Below, in pieces: positions 1 to 8,633 of a stretch of 64,000 bases of DNA. Both the position numbers and the translations under genes were made by a program. Numbering within the stretch: the first letter of the stretch is position 1; each line of letters begins with the position of its first letter. The notes under the pieces were generated by a model that worked only from the letters and a program-made list of their open reading frames with translations, had not been told where the DNA came from and did not search any database. The stretch comes from Burkholderiales bacterium (lineage in GTDB: Bacteria > Pseudomonadota > Gammaproteobacteria > Burkholderiales > Burkholderiaceae_C), in assembly GCA_013044035.1 (NCBI GenBank), contig JABEVE010000044.1, positions 1-64,000 on the forward strand. Direction: 5' to 3'.

Positions 1-1756
1 ACCCCGGGCCAGCGCCGATCCCCCCCGAACCGCCCAACAGGTTGGGCCCGCCGAACCCACCGGGCCCGCCATCGCCGCCTCTTCCATTCATCCCGTTGGA
101 ACTCGGTCCGACAGCGCTCTGGCTTCCTGTCCCGCCGATACCGTTTGCGCCCCCGTTGCCAGGGGTGTCCATGACTTCAGAGTCTTGGCCATTGCCACCG
201 GCAAATCCATTGCCGCAGCCATTGCCGCCCGTGTTGTAGGTTGTGGTGCCGTCCGCATAGCCACCTCCGCCCCCTCCGGCGATGATCTGCGCCGCGGTAC
301 CCGCATCGACATTCGTCGACCCGCCTCCCGCACCTCCTCCGTAGTTTGTCACACCGAGAGACAGTCCTGCGCCACCGCCCTGTGCACCCCCGCCTCCGAC
401 GACGAGGTTCAAAACCTGCCCGGGCGCCACGGTGAGGGTGGTGGTCACCACGGCGCCGTTTCCGCCTTCGCCGTGTCCATACTGATCGTTGTCGCCACCG
501 CCAGCGCCGCCGGTGGCGACGATGCGGATCGACGTCACCCCGGCGGGTACGGTCCAGAGGGCAGGCCCCGGATTGGCGAACGAGACGGTTTGACGCGTGC
601 AGATGACGCTCACGTTGAGGACCTGGGCCGTGCCGACCGTGCCGGCGCCGTTGGTCACCGTGCAGGTCTGCCCGCTGGGCTGCGTCTTGACCGTGACGCT
701 GTAGGGGGCCGTGGTGGCGATCTGCGTGGCGAAGGTGAAGGATCCGTTGCCCGTCAGCGTGAGGTCATCACCGCCGTTGTCCTGCAACACCACCGCGAGG
801 CCGGTGCCCGTGGTCAACCCCGAGAGCGTTCCACCGATGGAATAGGTGTTGGCCGCGCAGATGACGTCGGCATTCGTCACGTTGCCGCTGCCCACCGTGC
901 CGGCGCCATTGACCACCGAGCAGGTCTGCCCGGCGGGCTGGGTGGTCACGGTCACGGCATACGCCGCCCCGGACGCCAGCGCCGCTGGGAAGGTGTAGGG
1001 TCCGTTGGCGGAAACCGTCATCGACGGCCCGCCATTCAGACTCAGCGCGACCGTGCCCGTGAGTCCCGTCACCGTGCCACCCAGGCTGGACGTCGGCGCA
1101 GGGGGCGGCGTCACGCAGGTGACGCTCACCGAGGTCACGTCGGCCCCCTGCATGGTGCCCGCCCCCTGGGTGACGGTGCAGGTCTGCCCGGCTGGCTGGG
1201 TGGACACGGTGACGCTGTACGCCGCCTTGTCGAACAAGGCCTGGGCGAAGGTGAACGCCCCATTGCTGGCGAGCACCAGCACATCATGGCCGTTATCCGC
1301 CAGTTGCAGCGTGCCCTGCAGTCCCGAGACCGTGCCGCCCACCGTGTAGGCCGCTTGCGGATTGACGGTGCAGGCCACCGCCACATCGATCACATTGGTC
1401 GCGCCGATGACGCCGGCGCCATTCGAGACCACGCAAACCTCCCCCGCGGGCTGCGTGCCCAGGGTGACGCTGTAGCCCGTGCCCGTGGGCAGAGCCGCCG
1501 TGGTGGTGAACCCGCCGTTTTGCGAGAGCGTCAGCGCCTGGCCGTTGACCAGCAGCACCATGGACGCTCCGGCACGCATGCCTGTGAGCGATCCGGAGAC
1601 CCGATAGGACGCGGGTGCACCGCCCCCACCACCTCCTCCACATGCCGCCAGGGCGAGGGTCAGCGCCGCGCTGGCGGCCAGGCGCAGCAGGATCGATACC
1701 CCACGGCGCCATGACAAGGATGCGGCAAGCCGTGCAACTGTCTGCGGTTGGTGCAT
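1..1756 (-). CDS. Surface lipoprotein with tandem repeat domains and glycine-rich C-terminus (partial)
   Basis: The frame is open from the ATG at 1756 to the left edge (585 residues seen, no stop), so the C-terminus is missing. A GGGGGAG ribosome site lies just upstream. Residues 1-39 form a lipoprotein signal ending in LALAAC, followed by a glycine run. About four repeats of roughly 80-90 residues follow, each with a pattern like YxVGGTxSGL, an SVTVxTQPAGQ segment and a conserved paired-cysteine core (QTCTV...VxC). They resemble bacterial Ig-like beta-sandwich repeats. The last 200 residues are glycine-rich with a TLTVAPGQ segment and resemble the glycine-rich domain of secreted bacterial proteins. 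Function is unknown; an outer-membrane or cell-surface location is inferred from the lipobox. Confidence 0.85.
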   Translation of the reverse strand, partial: MHQPQTVARLAASLSWRRGVSILLRLAASAALTLALAACGGGGGGGAPASYRVSGSLTGMRAGASMVLLVNGQALTLSQNGGFTTTAALPTGTGYSVTLGTQPAGEVCVVSNGAGVIGATNVIDVAVACTVNPQAAYTVGGTVSGLQGTLQLADNGHDVLVLASNGAFTFAQALFDKAAYSVTVSTQPAGQTCTVTQGAGTMQGADVTSVSVTCVTPPPAPTSSLGGTVTGLTGTVALSLNGGPSMTVSANGPYTFPAALASGAAYAVTVTTQPAGQTCSVVNGAGTVGSGNVTNADVICAANTYSIGGTLSGLTTGTGLAVVLQDNGGDDLTLTGNGSFTFATQIATTAPYSVTVKTQPSGQTCTVTNGAGTVGTAQVLNVSVICTRQTVSFANPGPALWTVPAGVTSIRIVATGGAGGGDNDQYGHGEGGNGAVVTTTLTVAPGQVLNLVVGGGGAQGGGAGLSLGVTNYGGGAGGGSTNVDAGTAAQIIAGGGGGGYADGTTTYNTGGNGCGNGFAGGNGQDSEVMDTPGNGGANGIGGTGSQSAVGPSSNGMNGRGGDGGPGGFGGPNLLGGSGGIGAGPG

Positions 1757-1839
1757 GTGGAAACTCCCCCAAGGCGGATGTTTGAGGTCAGAGCGCAAAC
1801 GCGGCGGTGGCCTGCCTCAGTTACCTCATGGCCCTCATC

Positions 1840-1921
1840 AGAAAACGCCAGACCGCCCCAAGTTTTCTCATTCCCCTCCAGGGAGGGCGACGCGAAAGCA
1901 GCAGGTCTGGGGGGCGCTCTC
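1840..1921 (-). repeat. GC-rich double-hairpin repeat element, copy C
   Basis: Read on the minus strand, this starts with GAGAGCGCCCCCCAG, contains a CCCTCCC/GGAGGGG hairpin and ends AAAACTTGGGGCGG followed by CTGGCGTTTTCTGA. The ends match the element duplicated at 16758-16913, while the middle differs. It lies in the upstream region of the lipoprotein gene. The remaining sequence from 1757 to 2265 shows no convincing gene. Confidence 0.6.
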
Positions 1922-2265
1922 GAGCGCGCACATCCACCACGAAAACGCGCCAATTATCTTGAGAAACGGCAAGCACGAAGCGAATTTCGCAAGGTGTTAC
2001 ATCGGCGTCGCGAGGGCGCCACGTGAGGGGTGTCCTGGTGGAGCGTGCGCAGGCGATGCGACCTGTTGCCATCAATCTGCCGGCTTGCCTGAATTCCAGG
2101 CCGCGCTGTCGTGGAAGGTCGAAGTCTGGCGCAACGGCGATGCGGGGTTGCGGTCCAAGTGCTCGTCAAAGACGCTGGCCAGATCGTCCACCCGTCAACC
2201 AGACCATCCGTGCTGCTTTGCTGTCCCGGCTCGCACGGCCCTCATGGGCGAAGGTGTCGTCTGAT

Positions 2266-2315
2266 GTAACTCTGTGCGCTAGCGCACAGAGTTACCGGAT
2301 TTCGCCACCTAAACT
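2266..2315 (+). promoter_or_regulatory. 30-bp perfect palindrome plus -10: Crp-type promoter of the first regulator gene
   Basis: Positions 2266-2295 form a perfect 30-bp palindrome (half GTAACTCTGTGCGCT). Its 16-bp core at 2273-2288 is TGTGCGCTAGCGCACA, with the CRP-like layout TGTGC-N6-GCACA. A TAAACT hexamer at 2310-2315 begins 37 nt after the start of the core, so a start near 2322 would put the core at about -41.5. The downstream gene is a Crp/Fnr regulator (2408), suggesting autoregulation. It is the most symmetric of nine such sites in the window. Confidence 0.7.
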
Positions 2316-2324
2316 TGCATTGAG

Positions 2325-2364
2325 CCATCCGGCCATCCGGCCATCCGGCCATCCGGCCATTTGG
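2325..2364. repeat. Short tandem repeat, unit CCATCCGG
   Basis: Four perfect copies of the 8-bp unit CCATCCGG (2325-2356) are followed by one degenerate copy (CCATTTGG). They lie in the leader between the inferred transcription start and the regulator gene at 2408. Copy number could vary by slippage and alter the leader length. Confidence 0.85.
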
Positions 2365-2407
2365 CCACAGGCTGCCCCTGCCATCTGCCCACGGAGGAGT
2401 CCAGCCC

Positions 2408-3130
2408 ATGTCCCTGCCCCCCATGTCGCCGAAAGCAAATGGCCTGCTGGCCTCCATGCCCGAGCCAGAGTGGTTGCGCTGGCAGCCGCAGCTCGAATGG
2501 GTGAACCTCGAACTCGGTGAGGTGTTGTACGAGTCGGGCAAGCCGCAGACCCATGTGTATTTCCCCACCACGGCCATCATCTCCTTGCTGTATGTGCTGG
2601 AAGACGGCTCCTCCGCGGAAATCGCGGTCGTTGGGCGTGAAGGGCTGGTCGGGGTGTCGCTCTTCATGGGCGGCGAGTCCACTCCCAGCCGTGCCGTGGT
2701 GCAAAGCGCTGGCGAGTGCTACCGGCTGCGGGCATCGGGAATGCAAACCGAGTTCAACCGCGGCGGCCCGGTGCTGCACCTGCTTCTGCGCTACACCCAG
2801 GCGCTGATTACGCAGATGACCCAAACAGCGGTGTGCAATCGCCACCACTCGCTGGACCAGCAGCTCTGCCGCTGGCTGCTGCTGAGCCTGGACCGACTGC
2901 AGGGCTACAACCTGGTCATGACGCAGGAGCTGATTTCGAACATGCTGGGGGTGCGCCGAGAGGGCGTCACCGAGGCGGCGCTCAAGCTGCAGCGCGCCGG
3001 GCTGATCGAGTACGCGCGCGGGCACATCAAAGTGCTCAACCGTGCGGGACTGGAGCATCGCAGTTGCGAGTGCTACGCCGTGGTGAAGACCGAGTACGAC
3101 CGCCTGCTGCCCCATACCGTGGCGACTTGA
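2408..3130 (+). CDS. Crp/Fnr-family transcriptional regulator (paralogue 1)
   Basis: The protein has 240 residues, with an ATG preceded by GGAGGAG. An N-terminal cyclic-nucleotide-binding-like beta roll (about residues 20-130) contains YFPTTAIISLLY and IAVVGREGLVG. It is followed by a dimerisation helix and a winged helix-turn-helix near residues 175-215 with the recognition segment VRREGVTEAA. The C-terminal half is nearly identical to the regulator at 58114-58875. The effector is not evident; the arginine/glutamate signature of cAMP binding is not obvious. It follows the 30-bp palindrome at 2266 and is a candidate activator of the TGTGC-N6-GCACA promoters. A second, more divergent member follows at 3247. 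Confidence 0.88.
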   Translation: MSLPPMSPKANGLLASMPEPEWLRWQPQLEWVNLELGEVLYESGKPQTHVYFPTTAIISLLYVLEDGSSAEIAVVGREGLVGVSLFMGGESTPSRAVVQSAGECYRLRASGMQTEFNRGGPVLHLLLRYTQALITQMTQTAVCNRHHSLDQQLCRWLLLSLDRLQGYNLVMTQELISNMLGVRREGVTEAALKLQRAGLIEYARGHIKVLNRAGLEHRSCECYAVVKTEYDRLLPHTVAT

Positions 3131-3246
3131 GCCCAAATTAGGTCGGGAACGACCGTGATGGGCCGCTATGTACGGCAGCAGACAGCCAGGGCGCTGGTTT
3201 TCGTGCACTGTGCAACGGTCAGTCCAGCGGCATTCAAGGGCCATGC

Positions 3247-3990
3247 ATGGGCTGGCGCGTCCCCAGGCTTTGGGGCTGCCACCTCACGAAAGCCACCTTG
3301 ACCACCGCACAGAATTCCCTCATCGAGCGCCTGCCCCGCACGGATCGCCAGCGCCTCCTGAGCCTTTGCGAGCCCGTGCATCTGGCTCTGTCCGACGTGC
3401 TGTTCGTGCAGGGAACGCCGTCCTCGTACGCCTACTTTCCCGTTGACGGGTTCATTTCCCTGCTGCAGCAGATCGAGACCCATCCACCGCTGGAAGTGGG
3501 CATGGTCGGGCGCGAAGGCATGCTGGGGGTGCAGTTGGTTCTGGGGGTGGCAACGACACCACTGTTGGCCGTGGTGCAGGGCTCGGGCAGTGCATGGCGC
3601 GTCGAACAGAACGCTTTCCAACACGAGCTGCTGCAAAGTCCGGCTCTGCAGCAAAGCCTGAACCGCTATATCTACGTGCTGATGGCGCAGTTGGCCGCCT
3701 CGGCGTCATGCCTGCGCTTTCATCTGATCGAGGCGCGTCTGGCGCGCTGGCTGTTGATGAGCCAGGACCGCGCGCACTCCGACGCGTTCCACGTGACCCA
3801 CGAGTTTCTCGCCCACATGCTCGGCATCCGCCGCGTCGGCGTGACGGTGGCCGCGGGGGCCTTGCAGCGCAGCGGCCTGATCGAGTATCACCGTGGCGAG
3901 CTCAGGGTGCTCGATCGCGTCGGCCTCGAAGCCGCAGCATGCAGTTGCTACGACAGGGACAAGGAGATTTATCGCACGTCGATGCACTGA
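3247..3990 (+). CDS. Crp/Fnr-family transcriptional regulator (paralogue 2, divergent)
   Basis: The protein has 247 residues. An ATG at 3247 with AGGG upstream is the chosen start; an internal start nearer LTTAQNSL is possible. The fold is the same as its neighbour: a beta-roll sensor with YAYFPVDGFISLLQ and VGMVGREGMLG, then a helix-turn-helix. The recognition segment is IRRVGVTVAA instead of VRREGVTEAA, so its operator probably differs. The 116-nt gap to paralogue 1 holds a small GGTCG/CGACC hairpin (3143-3156) and no good TGTGC-N6-GCACA site. Co-transcription with paralogue 1 is possible but not proven. Confidence 0.85.
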   Translation: MGWRVPRLWGCHLTKATLTTAQNSLIERLPRTDRQRLLSLCEPVHLALSDVLFVQGTPSSYAYFPVDGFISLLQQIETHPPLEVGMVGREGMLGVQLVLGVATTPLLAVVQGSGSAWRVEQNAFQHELLQSPALQQSLNRYIYVLMAQLAASASCLRFHLIEARLARWLLMSQDRAHSDAFHVTHEFLAHMLGIRRVGVTVAAGALQRSGLIEYHRGELRVLDRVGLEAAACSCYDRDKEIYRTSMH

Positions 3991-4186
3991 GGATCGTGCG
4001 CATCGCGTCCGCGCCTCGGGCGGTCTGCGGCGTTGCAAATCCGCGCCATAGCATGGGCTATGGCTGTGGTTTGCGCCTTGCATCCCATCCCGATGCGCGG
4101 CGCGCTGCATCACGGGAACTTGTTCAGCGTCGCCTTGGACCCGAGGCGGCCGGTCCAGATCCAGGTTCAGCGTCGATGCGGTTGTG

Positions 4187-4214
4187 GGCTGATGGCGAGC
4201 ATTCGCCATCAGCC
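4187..4214. terminator. Perfect 12-bp stem hairpin between convergent genes
   Basis: GGCTGATGGCGA and its exact complement flank a GCAT loop. The hairpin lies between the regulator ending at 3990 and the PRC-barrel gene ending at 4250, so it could terminate from both sides. There is no long T run. A second imperfect hairpin with arms CCATAGC/GCTATGG is at 4046-4063. Confidence 0.5.
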
Positions 4215-4249
4215 TGTGTGGCGCACGGGACCCCGTGCGGCGGGCGGCC

Positions 4250-4696
4250 TTATACAGCGCGAGCCGTGTAGGACTTGGTGCCGTAGTAGCTGTGGATGCT
4301 CGTGGCCCAGGTTGGATCCACCATATTGGGCCAATTGTCCTTGTCGAAACCCGGTGCGCTTTTGAGGCGCTCCTTGTCCACATTCAGCACGAAATATTTG
4401 TGGTCGGCGTCAAGCTTCAGAGCACCCCACGGCACGGCAAACAACTTCTCGCCCATGCCAAGAAAGCCGCCGAACGACAGCACCGCATAGTCAATGCGGC
4501 CGCTGCGCATGTCCAGCATGATTTCCTTGATCTCGCCCAGGTTGTCCGCCTGCTCGTTGTGCACATCGGTGCCGATCAGCGTGTCAGCGCCCATCAGGCC
4601 GGTGTGGCTGCCCTCATGCAGGGCGCCCACGTTCCCGCCATTCGGCCGGCCTTTGTACATGCCATAGGTATCCCGCTCTTCGTAGTTCATGTTCAT
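4250..4696 (-). CDS. PRC-barrel domain protein
   Basis: The protein has 148 residues, starting MNMNYEER. A PRC-barrel-like beta domain spans about residues 35-110, with IGTDVHNEQADNLGEIKEIM and an AVLSFGGFLGMGEKLFAVPW core, followed by a tail ending in SYYGTKSY. PRC-barrel proteins of this size occur in stress-induced envelope loci of betaproteobacteria; the partner is unknown. It has its own Crp-type promoter at 4770-4812 and is convergent with the Crp/Fnr pair. Function beyond the domain is not known. Confidence 0.85.
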   Translation of the reverse strand: MNMNYEERDTYGMYKGRPNGGNVGALHEGSHTGLMGADTLIGTDVHNEQADNLGEIKEIMLDMRSGRIDYAVLSFGGFLGMGEKLFAVPWGALKLDADHKYFVLNVDKERLKSAPGFDKDNWPNMVDPTWATSIHSYYGTKSYTARAV

Positions 4697-4769
4697 CTCG
4701 CTTCAAGAATGTGTGTTGAGAATTGACCCAAACGCTCGCCTTGGCCTGTGCCGGAGAACGCTTGAACAC

Positions 4770-4812
4770 AAGGTAGGCGGCTGGGCGTGCCATGTCTGTT
4801 CGGCAGCGAACG
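4770..4812 (-). promoter_or_regulatory. Crp-type promoter of the PRC-barrel gene
   Basis: On the minus strand the 16-mer CGTTCGCTGCCGAACA (4812-4797) is followed by GAC. The hexamer TACCTT (4775-4770) starts exactly 37 nt from the site start. Geometry and flanking GAC match the other members of the set; the half-sites are less perfect. Confidence 0.6.
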
Positions 4813-4833
4813 CTGCACGCACCGCCCCTTGAT

Positions 4834-6147
4834 TCAATGCCCGACAGGGCCATGCGGCTGGGCAAAAAAGAAGCGCAGCATCTCGCCGGTGGCATCGGGT
4901 CCGCTGGGGTCGGTGTACGAACCCTCGGCGCGGCCACCGGACCAGGCATGCCCGGCACCATGCAGAGACCAGTGTTCGCTGGTGGCCTGACCTTGCGCCC
5001 CGTGTTGGCTGCGGGTGTAGTTTTGCCCGCCGGCAGAAACACCTCGTTCCGTGCGGAGCTGCTGTTCGGACGTGGCCGGCATGGTGCCGGGGCGTTCCAT
5101 GGCCGCGGCGATGACCTGCTCACCATTGCGCGGATGCACCGTGCGGTCCTGGTCTCCGTGGAACACGATGGTTGGCACCAGAATCTGCGGCCTGATGAGC
5201 GGGCCCGAGACCGGGACCTGGCTTTTACCTTTGCCCTGGCCCTGTGGGTGCGGCCCGGCCGCACCGCCGCGCATGGCCGCGAGGGCGTCGGGCAGGTTGT
5301 TGGCCGCACCAGGGGCCAGCCCGGAATGCACCCCGACCGCTGCAAATACGTCGGGATAAGCCGCCGCGACGATGGCCGCCATCGCGCCACCGGCCGACAG
5401 CCCCGCGATGTACACGCGGCGGCCATCCAAGCCATGCCGCAGCACCATCGCCTGCGCCATCGCGGCGATCAAGGCCGGCTCCCCCAGGCCGCGCAACTGG
5501 TGGTCCTGCTGAAACCAGTTCCAGCAGCGGGCGGGATTGGCCTCCTGAGCTTGCTCGGGGTAGAGCACAAAGAATCCCTGCTCGCCAGCCCTCGCATTCA
5601 TGCCCGTGCCGGCGGCGAAATCCTCAGGGCTCTGATTGCAGCCATGCAGCATGACCACGAGCGGCAGCGCCCGCGCGTCGTGCCCCGCCGGGATGTAGAG
5701 CCTGTAGCGGCGCGTCGTGCCCGCATGCTCGAACACGCCGTCAACGAAGGCGCTCCGGCCGCTTGGGTCCCGAACGACTCCGGCAGCGCTGCGCGGCACC
5801 AGCCTGCGCCCCAAGGCGGTGAAGCCGGGTTGGCTGTCGCCGTGCGCAAGCTCGATGTTCTTGCGTTGTTCCATGTCGAAACCCTCCTCAAGCTGCTGCG
5901 CGCCGGTGGCAGCCTCCACGGAGGAACGAAAGCGCTCCGGGCCGCCGAGCGCAGTTTCACGCGCCGAGGCTGCCGGCGCCGGGGGCTCGAATCGGCCATC
6001 GGCAGGCGGGGCGGGGCGAACGGCGTCAGCCCTGTCTCCACGCATCACGCGCAGCGCCCGCTGAATGGTTGCGGTGGCCTCGTCCAAACGCCCCGCCCGG
6101 GTCAGCTTCGTCGCCTCGCGAATCAGGTCTTGCAGGGATGGGTGCAT
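4834..6147 (-). CDS. PHB-depolymerase-family esterase
   Basis: The protein has 437 residues from the ATG at 6147 (MHPSLQDLIREATK); a longer frame to 6210 looks non-native. It is an alpha/beta hydrolase of the polyhydroxybutyrate depolymerase/feruloyl-esterase type. Visible are LHGCNQ (oxyanion region), the nucleophile motif GLSAG (Ser about residue 251), GDQDRTVHP (Asp about 334) and GAGHAWSGG (His about 400). The N-terminal 100 residues form a helical region often seen in proteobacterial homologues (TRAGRLDEATATIQRAL). No signal peptide is visible, so extracellular action is not supported. The substrate could be PHB oligomers or other esters. Confidence 0.85.
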   Translation of the reverse strand: MHPSLQDLIREATKLTRAGRLDEATATIQRALRVMRGDRADAVRPAPPADGRFEPPAPAASARETALGGPERFRSSVEAATGAQQLEEGFDMEQRKNIELAHGDSQPGFTALGRRLVPRSAAGVVRDPSGRSAFVDGVFEHAGTTRRYRLYIPAGHDARALPLVVMLHGCNQSPEDFAAGTGMNARAGEQGFFVLYPEQAQEANPARCWNWFQQDHQLRGLGEPALIAAMAQAMVLRHGLDGRRVYIAGLSAGGAMAAIVAAAYPDVFAAVGVHSGLAPGAANNLPDALAAMRGGAAGPHPQGQGKGKSQVPVSGPLIRPQILVPTIVFHGDQDRTVHPRNGEQVIAAAMERPGTMPATSEQQLRTERGVSAGGQNYTRSQHGAQGQATSEHWSLHGAGHAWSGGRAEGSYTDPSGPDATGEMLRFFFAQPHGPVGH

Positions 6148-6565
6148 GGTTTGCCGGTGGCATCCACGTCTGCCGTCATGGATGGGTGCATGGGTGCCCT
6201 GGTGCCCCACTCGGGCTGTGGTTCAGGTGCTGGCAACCATCCTGGCCACGGGCCTGGCGTTCAGCCCCGGTTTCGAGCACCGTTCAAATGCAGCCGTCAG
6301 GTCATGCAGTCCGGTGGGAGCAACCGTAAGTTACCTGGCTTCAGCCCCGGTCGTCTGTGCGCAAGGTAACGTAGGGTTTAGAAGGGCTTTTTGTGTTGTG
6401 CACAATGCATCCAGAGGTTTGCATGCATGGATGCGGATGACCAACCCGACAAGTCGGTCGGCTCCTGGCCCACGCGGCGTTCCTTGGTTCCTGGACTTTT
6501 GTTCCTGAGCTTGTTGCTGCGCATGTTCCTGAACGAGCTTGTGCAGTTGATCGGCGCCTGACCTG

Positions 6566-6609
6566 CGTTCGCCCGCGCACAGACCGCATGCAAGCCGCAC
6601 CCTTACATT
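6566..6609 (+). promoter_or_regulatory. Crp-type promoter upstream of the type III polyketide synthase cluster
   Basis: The 16-mer CGTTCGCCCGCGCACA (6566-6581) is followed by GAC. A TTACATT stretch at 6603-6609 gives a -10 (TTACAT at 37 nt or TACATT at 38 nt). The inferred start is near 6616, leaving a leader of about 117 nt. The rest of the 6148-6732 gap holds no gene I can support. Confidence 0.55.
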
Positions 6610-6732
6610 GCGCCGGAGGCGTCCCACGCCGACTTGACCACGCAGAGACGCTTGCCTTGCGCTCTCCCGCCAACAACTCGCACTGCTGTATTTTTCGGCC
6701 CTAACGCACCCTGCACCCTAGACCCTGCACCC

Positions 6733-7794
6733 ATGTACTTTCGTGGAATCGGTACCGCGACGCCACCTGCGCGCTACACCAAGGCCGAGTGCCTCGACGC
6801 GTTCCAGCAATCCGACTGGTTCGCGCGGCTGGACGCACGCTCGCACTTCATTGCCAGCACCGTCCTGCAGCGCGACAACGGCATGGAGTCGCGCCAGCTC
6901 GCGGTCGATACCCTCGACGACGTCTTCACCATCGACCCGGACACCCTGGCCCGGCGCTTTCTCGCCAACGCCCCGGTGCTGGCGGCGCTGGCGGCGCGGC
7001 GCGCACTGGCCAAGGCCGGCCTGGAGCCGGGCGATATCGGCGCGGTCGTTGTCAGCACCTGCACCGGCTACCTCTGCCCGGGGCTGTCGGGCTACGTGGT
7101 CGAGCGTCTGGGGTTGCGCGCCGATGTGCAGGCCTTCGACCTCGTGGGCCAGGGCTGTGCCGCGGCGCTCCCCAACATGCAGCTCGGCCGCGCGCTGCTT
7201 GCGGCGGGTGCGGCCGAGCATGTGCTCTCGGTTTGTGTCGAAATCTGCAGCGCGGCGATGTTTCTCGACAACGACCCCGGGGTGCTGATCAGCGCCTGTC
7301 TGTTCGGTGACGGTGCCGGCGCGGTGGTGTTGTCGAACACGCCGAATGCCACCGGGACGCGCATCGCCTGGAAGGACAGCATGTCGCTGATCGATCCGAC
7401 CGAGCGCAAGGCGCTGATGTTCGAGAGCAGCGGCGGCATGCTGCGCAACATCCTGACGCGCGCCGTGCCGTCCCTGGCCGCCGAGCATGCGCACCGCGTG
7501 CTCGGCACCGTGCTGGCGCGCGCCGGGCTGGGCATGGGCGACATCAGCACCTGGATCCTGCATGCCGGTGGGCGCGATGTGCTGCTCGCCCTGGAACGCG
7601 CGCTTGGTCTGCCGGCCGAGAACCTGCGCTACAGCGCGTCGATGTTGCGCCAGTACGGCAATCTGTCGAGCGCCTTCGTCTACTTCGTGCTGGAAGCAGC
7701 CCTGGCCGACGCGGCGCCGCCGGGCTGGTGGTGGCTCTCGTCCTTCGGCGCAGGCTTCAGCTGCCACGGCGCGCTGCTGGAGGTGACGGCATGA
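6733..7794 (+). CDS. Type III polyketide synthase (chalcone/stilbene synthase family)
   Basis: The protein has 353 residues from the ATG at 6733 (MYFRGIGTATPPARY). The frame is open upstream, but that part does not look like the family. The thiolase-fold Cys-His-Asn triad is visible: Cys about residue 142 in VGQGCAAALPN, His about 277 in ILHAGGRD and Asn about 310 in YGNLSSA. Family members condense an acyl starter with malonyl-CoA and cyclise it to a pyrone or resorcinol ring. A methyltransferase, flavoprotein, acyl carrier protein and ketoacyl synthase follow, so the starter may be delivered by the dedicated carrier protein. The product is unknown. Confidence 0.88.
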   Translation: MYFRGIGTATPPARYTKAECLDAFQQSDWFARLDARSHFIASTVLQRDNGMESRQLAVDTLDDVFTIDPDTLARRFLANAPVLAALAARRALAKAGLEPGDIGAVVVSTCTGYLCPGLSGYVVERLGLRADVQAFDLVGQGCAAALPNMQLGRALLAAGAAEHVLSVCVEICSAAMFLDNDPGVLISACLFGDGAGAVVLSNTPNATGTRIAWKDSMSLIDPTERKALMFESSGGMLRNILTRAVPSLAAEHAHRVLGTVLARAGLGMGDISTWILHAGGRDVLLALERALGLPAENLRYSASMLRQYGNLSSAFVYFVLEAALADAAPPGWWWLSSFGAGFSCHGALLEVTA

Positions 7795-7886
7795 AGCGCG
7801 CTGCTCGTGCCGGATTCGTGCCCGGCCGCCTGGCGAGGGCCCGCCCGGCCTCGACGCCATGAGACTCAACGACCAAAGGCCAAACC

Positions 7887-8633
7887 ATGAACCCGCTGCC
7901 GCGCATCGTCCGTGCTGAAACCCTCGACGGCCTGCTCGAGGACGACCCCGTCGCCATGCGCTCGCGCCGCGACCTGCAGCGGGTGCACCGCTTCATGGGC
8001 ACGCGCTCCATCGTGCTGCGCGCCTTGCGTGGCTGGCCCATGCCACGCGACGCAGCCAAACCCTTGCGCGTGCTCGAACTCGGCGCCGGCGACGGCAGCC
8101 TGATGCTGGGCGTGGCCCGTGTCCTGGGGTCTGACTGGCCGCGCGTCGAACTCACGCTGCTGGACCGCCAGGCGCTGATCACCCCGGCGACCCTCGAGCA
8201 GTATGCCCAGGCCGGCTGGAACGCGACGAGCCGGACCGTCGATGTGCTGGACTGGGCCGCCGAGCCAGCGGAACCCTTGCCGATCGGCGGCCAGGCCGAG
8301 CACTGGGACGTGATCATCGCCAACCTCTTCCTGCACCATTTCGAGGGGCGACAACTGGCCACGCTGCTGCGCGCCATCGCGGCGCGCTGCGACCACTTCT
8401 TCGCCTGCGAGCCGCGTCGCGCCAGGTTCGCGCTCGCGGGGAGCCATCTCATCGGCGCCATCGGCGCCAATGCCGTCACGCGCCAGGACGCGGTCCTGAG
8501 CGTGCACGCCGGCTTCCAAGGCGCCGAACTCTCGTCGCAGTGGCCGGCGTGGGACGGGAGCTGGAAACTGCAGGAACATGCCGCCGGGCTGTTCAGCCAC
8601 TGCCTGCTCGCCGAGCGCTCCGGGGCGGGCTGA
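7887..8633 (+). CDS. Class I SAM-dependent methyltransferase of the polyketide cluster
   Basis: The protein has 248 residues. The Rossmann SAM-binding motif VLELGAGDGSLMLG is at about residues 62-75, and WDVIIANLFLHHF is at about 140-152. Known bacterial type III polyketide operons often use membrane isoprenylcysteine-type methyltransferases; this one is soluble, so the modification target may differ (ring carbon or hydroxyl). The stop overlaps the start of the next gene (TGATG). The 92-nt gap upstream contains a 23-codon frame (7791-7862) overlapping the synthase stop as ATGA; it looks like a leader or remnant. Confidence 0.85.
   Translation: MNPLPRIVRAETLDGLLEDDPVAMRSRRDLQRVHRFMGTRSIVLRALRGWPMPRDAAKPLRVLELGAGDGSLMLGVARVLGSDWPRVELTLLDRQALITPATLEQYAQAGWNATSRTVDVLDWAAEPAEPLPIGGQAEHWDVIIANLFLHHFEGRQLATLLRAIAARCDHFFACEPRRARFALAGSHLIGAIGANAVTRQDAVLSVHAGFQGAELSSQWPAWDGSWKLQEHAAGLFSHCLLAERSGAG

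Noticed and set aside
185-1714. A 509-codon plus-strand frame
   Set aside because: It is antisense to the repeat-containing lipoprotein, whose signal peptide, lipobox and repeats are clear. The plus-strand product is Arg-rich without motifs.
3169-3184. TGTACGGCAGCAGACA before the second Crp/Fnr gene
   Set aside because: Symmetry is weak and there is no -10 at 37 nt.
4792-6369. A 525-codon plus-strand frame
   Set aside because: It is antisense to the esterase, which has a complete catalytic triad.
6331-6627. A 98-codon minus-strand frame between the esterase and polyketide genes
   Set aside because: No ribosome site, no motif, and it spans the divergent promoter region.
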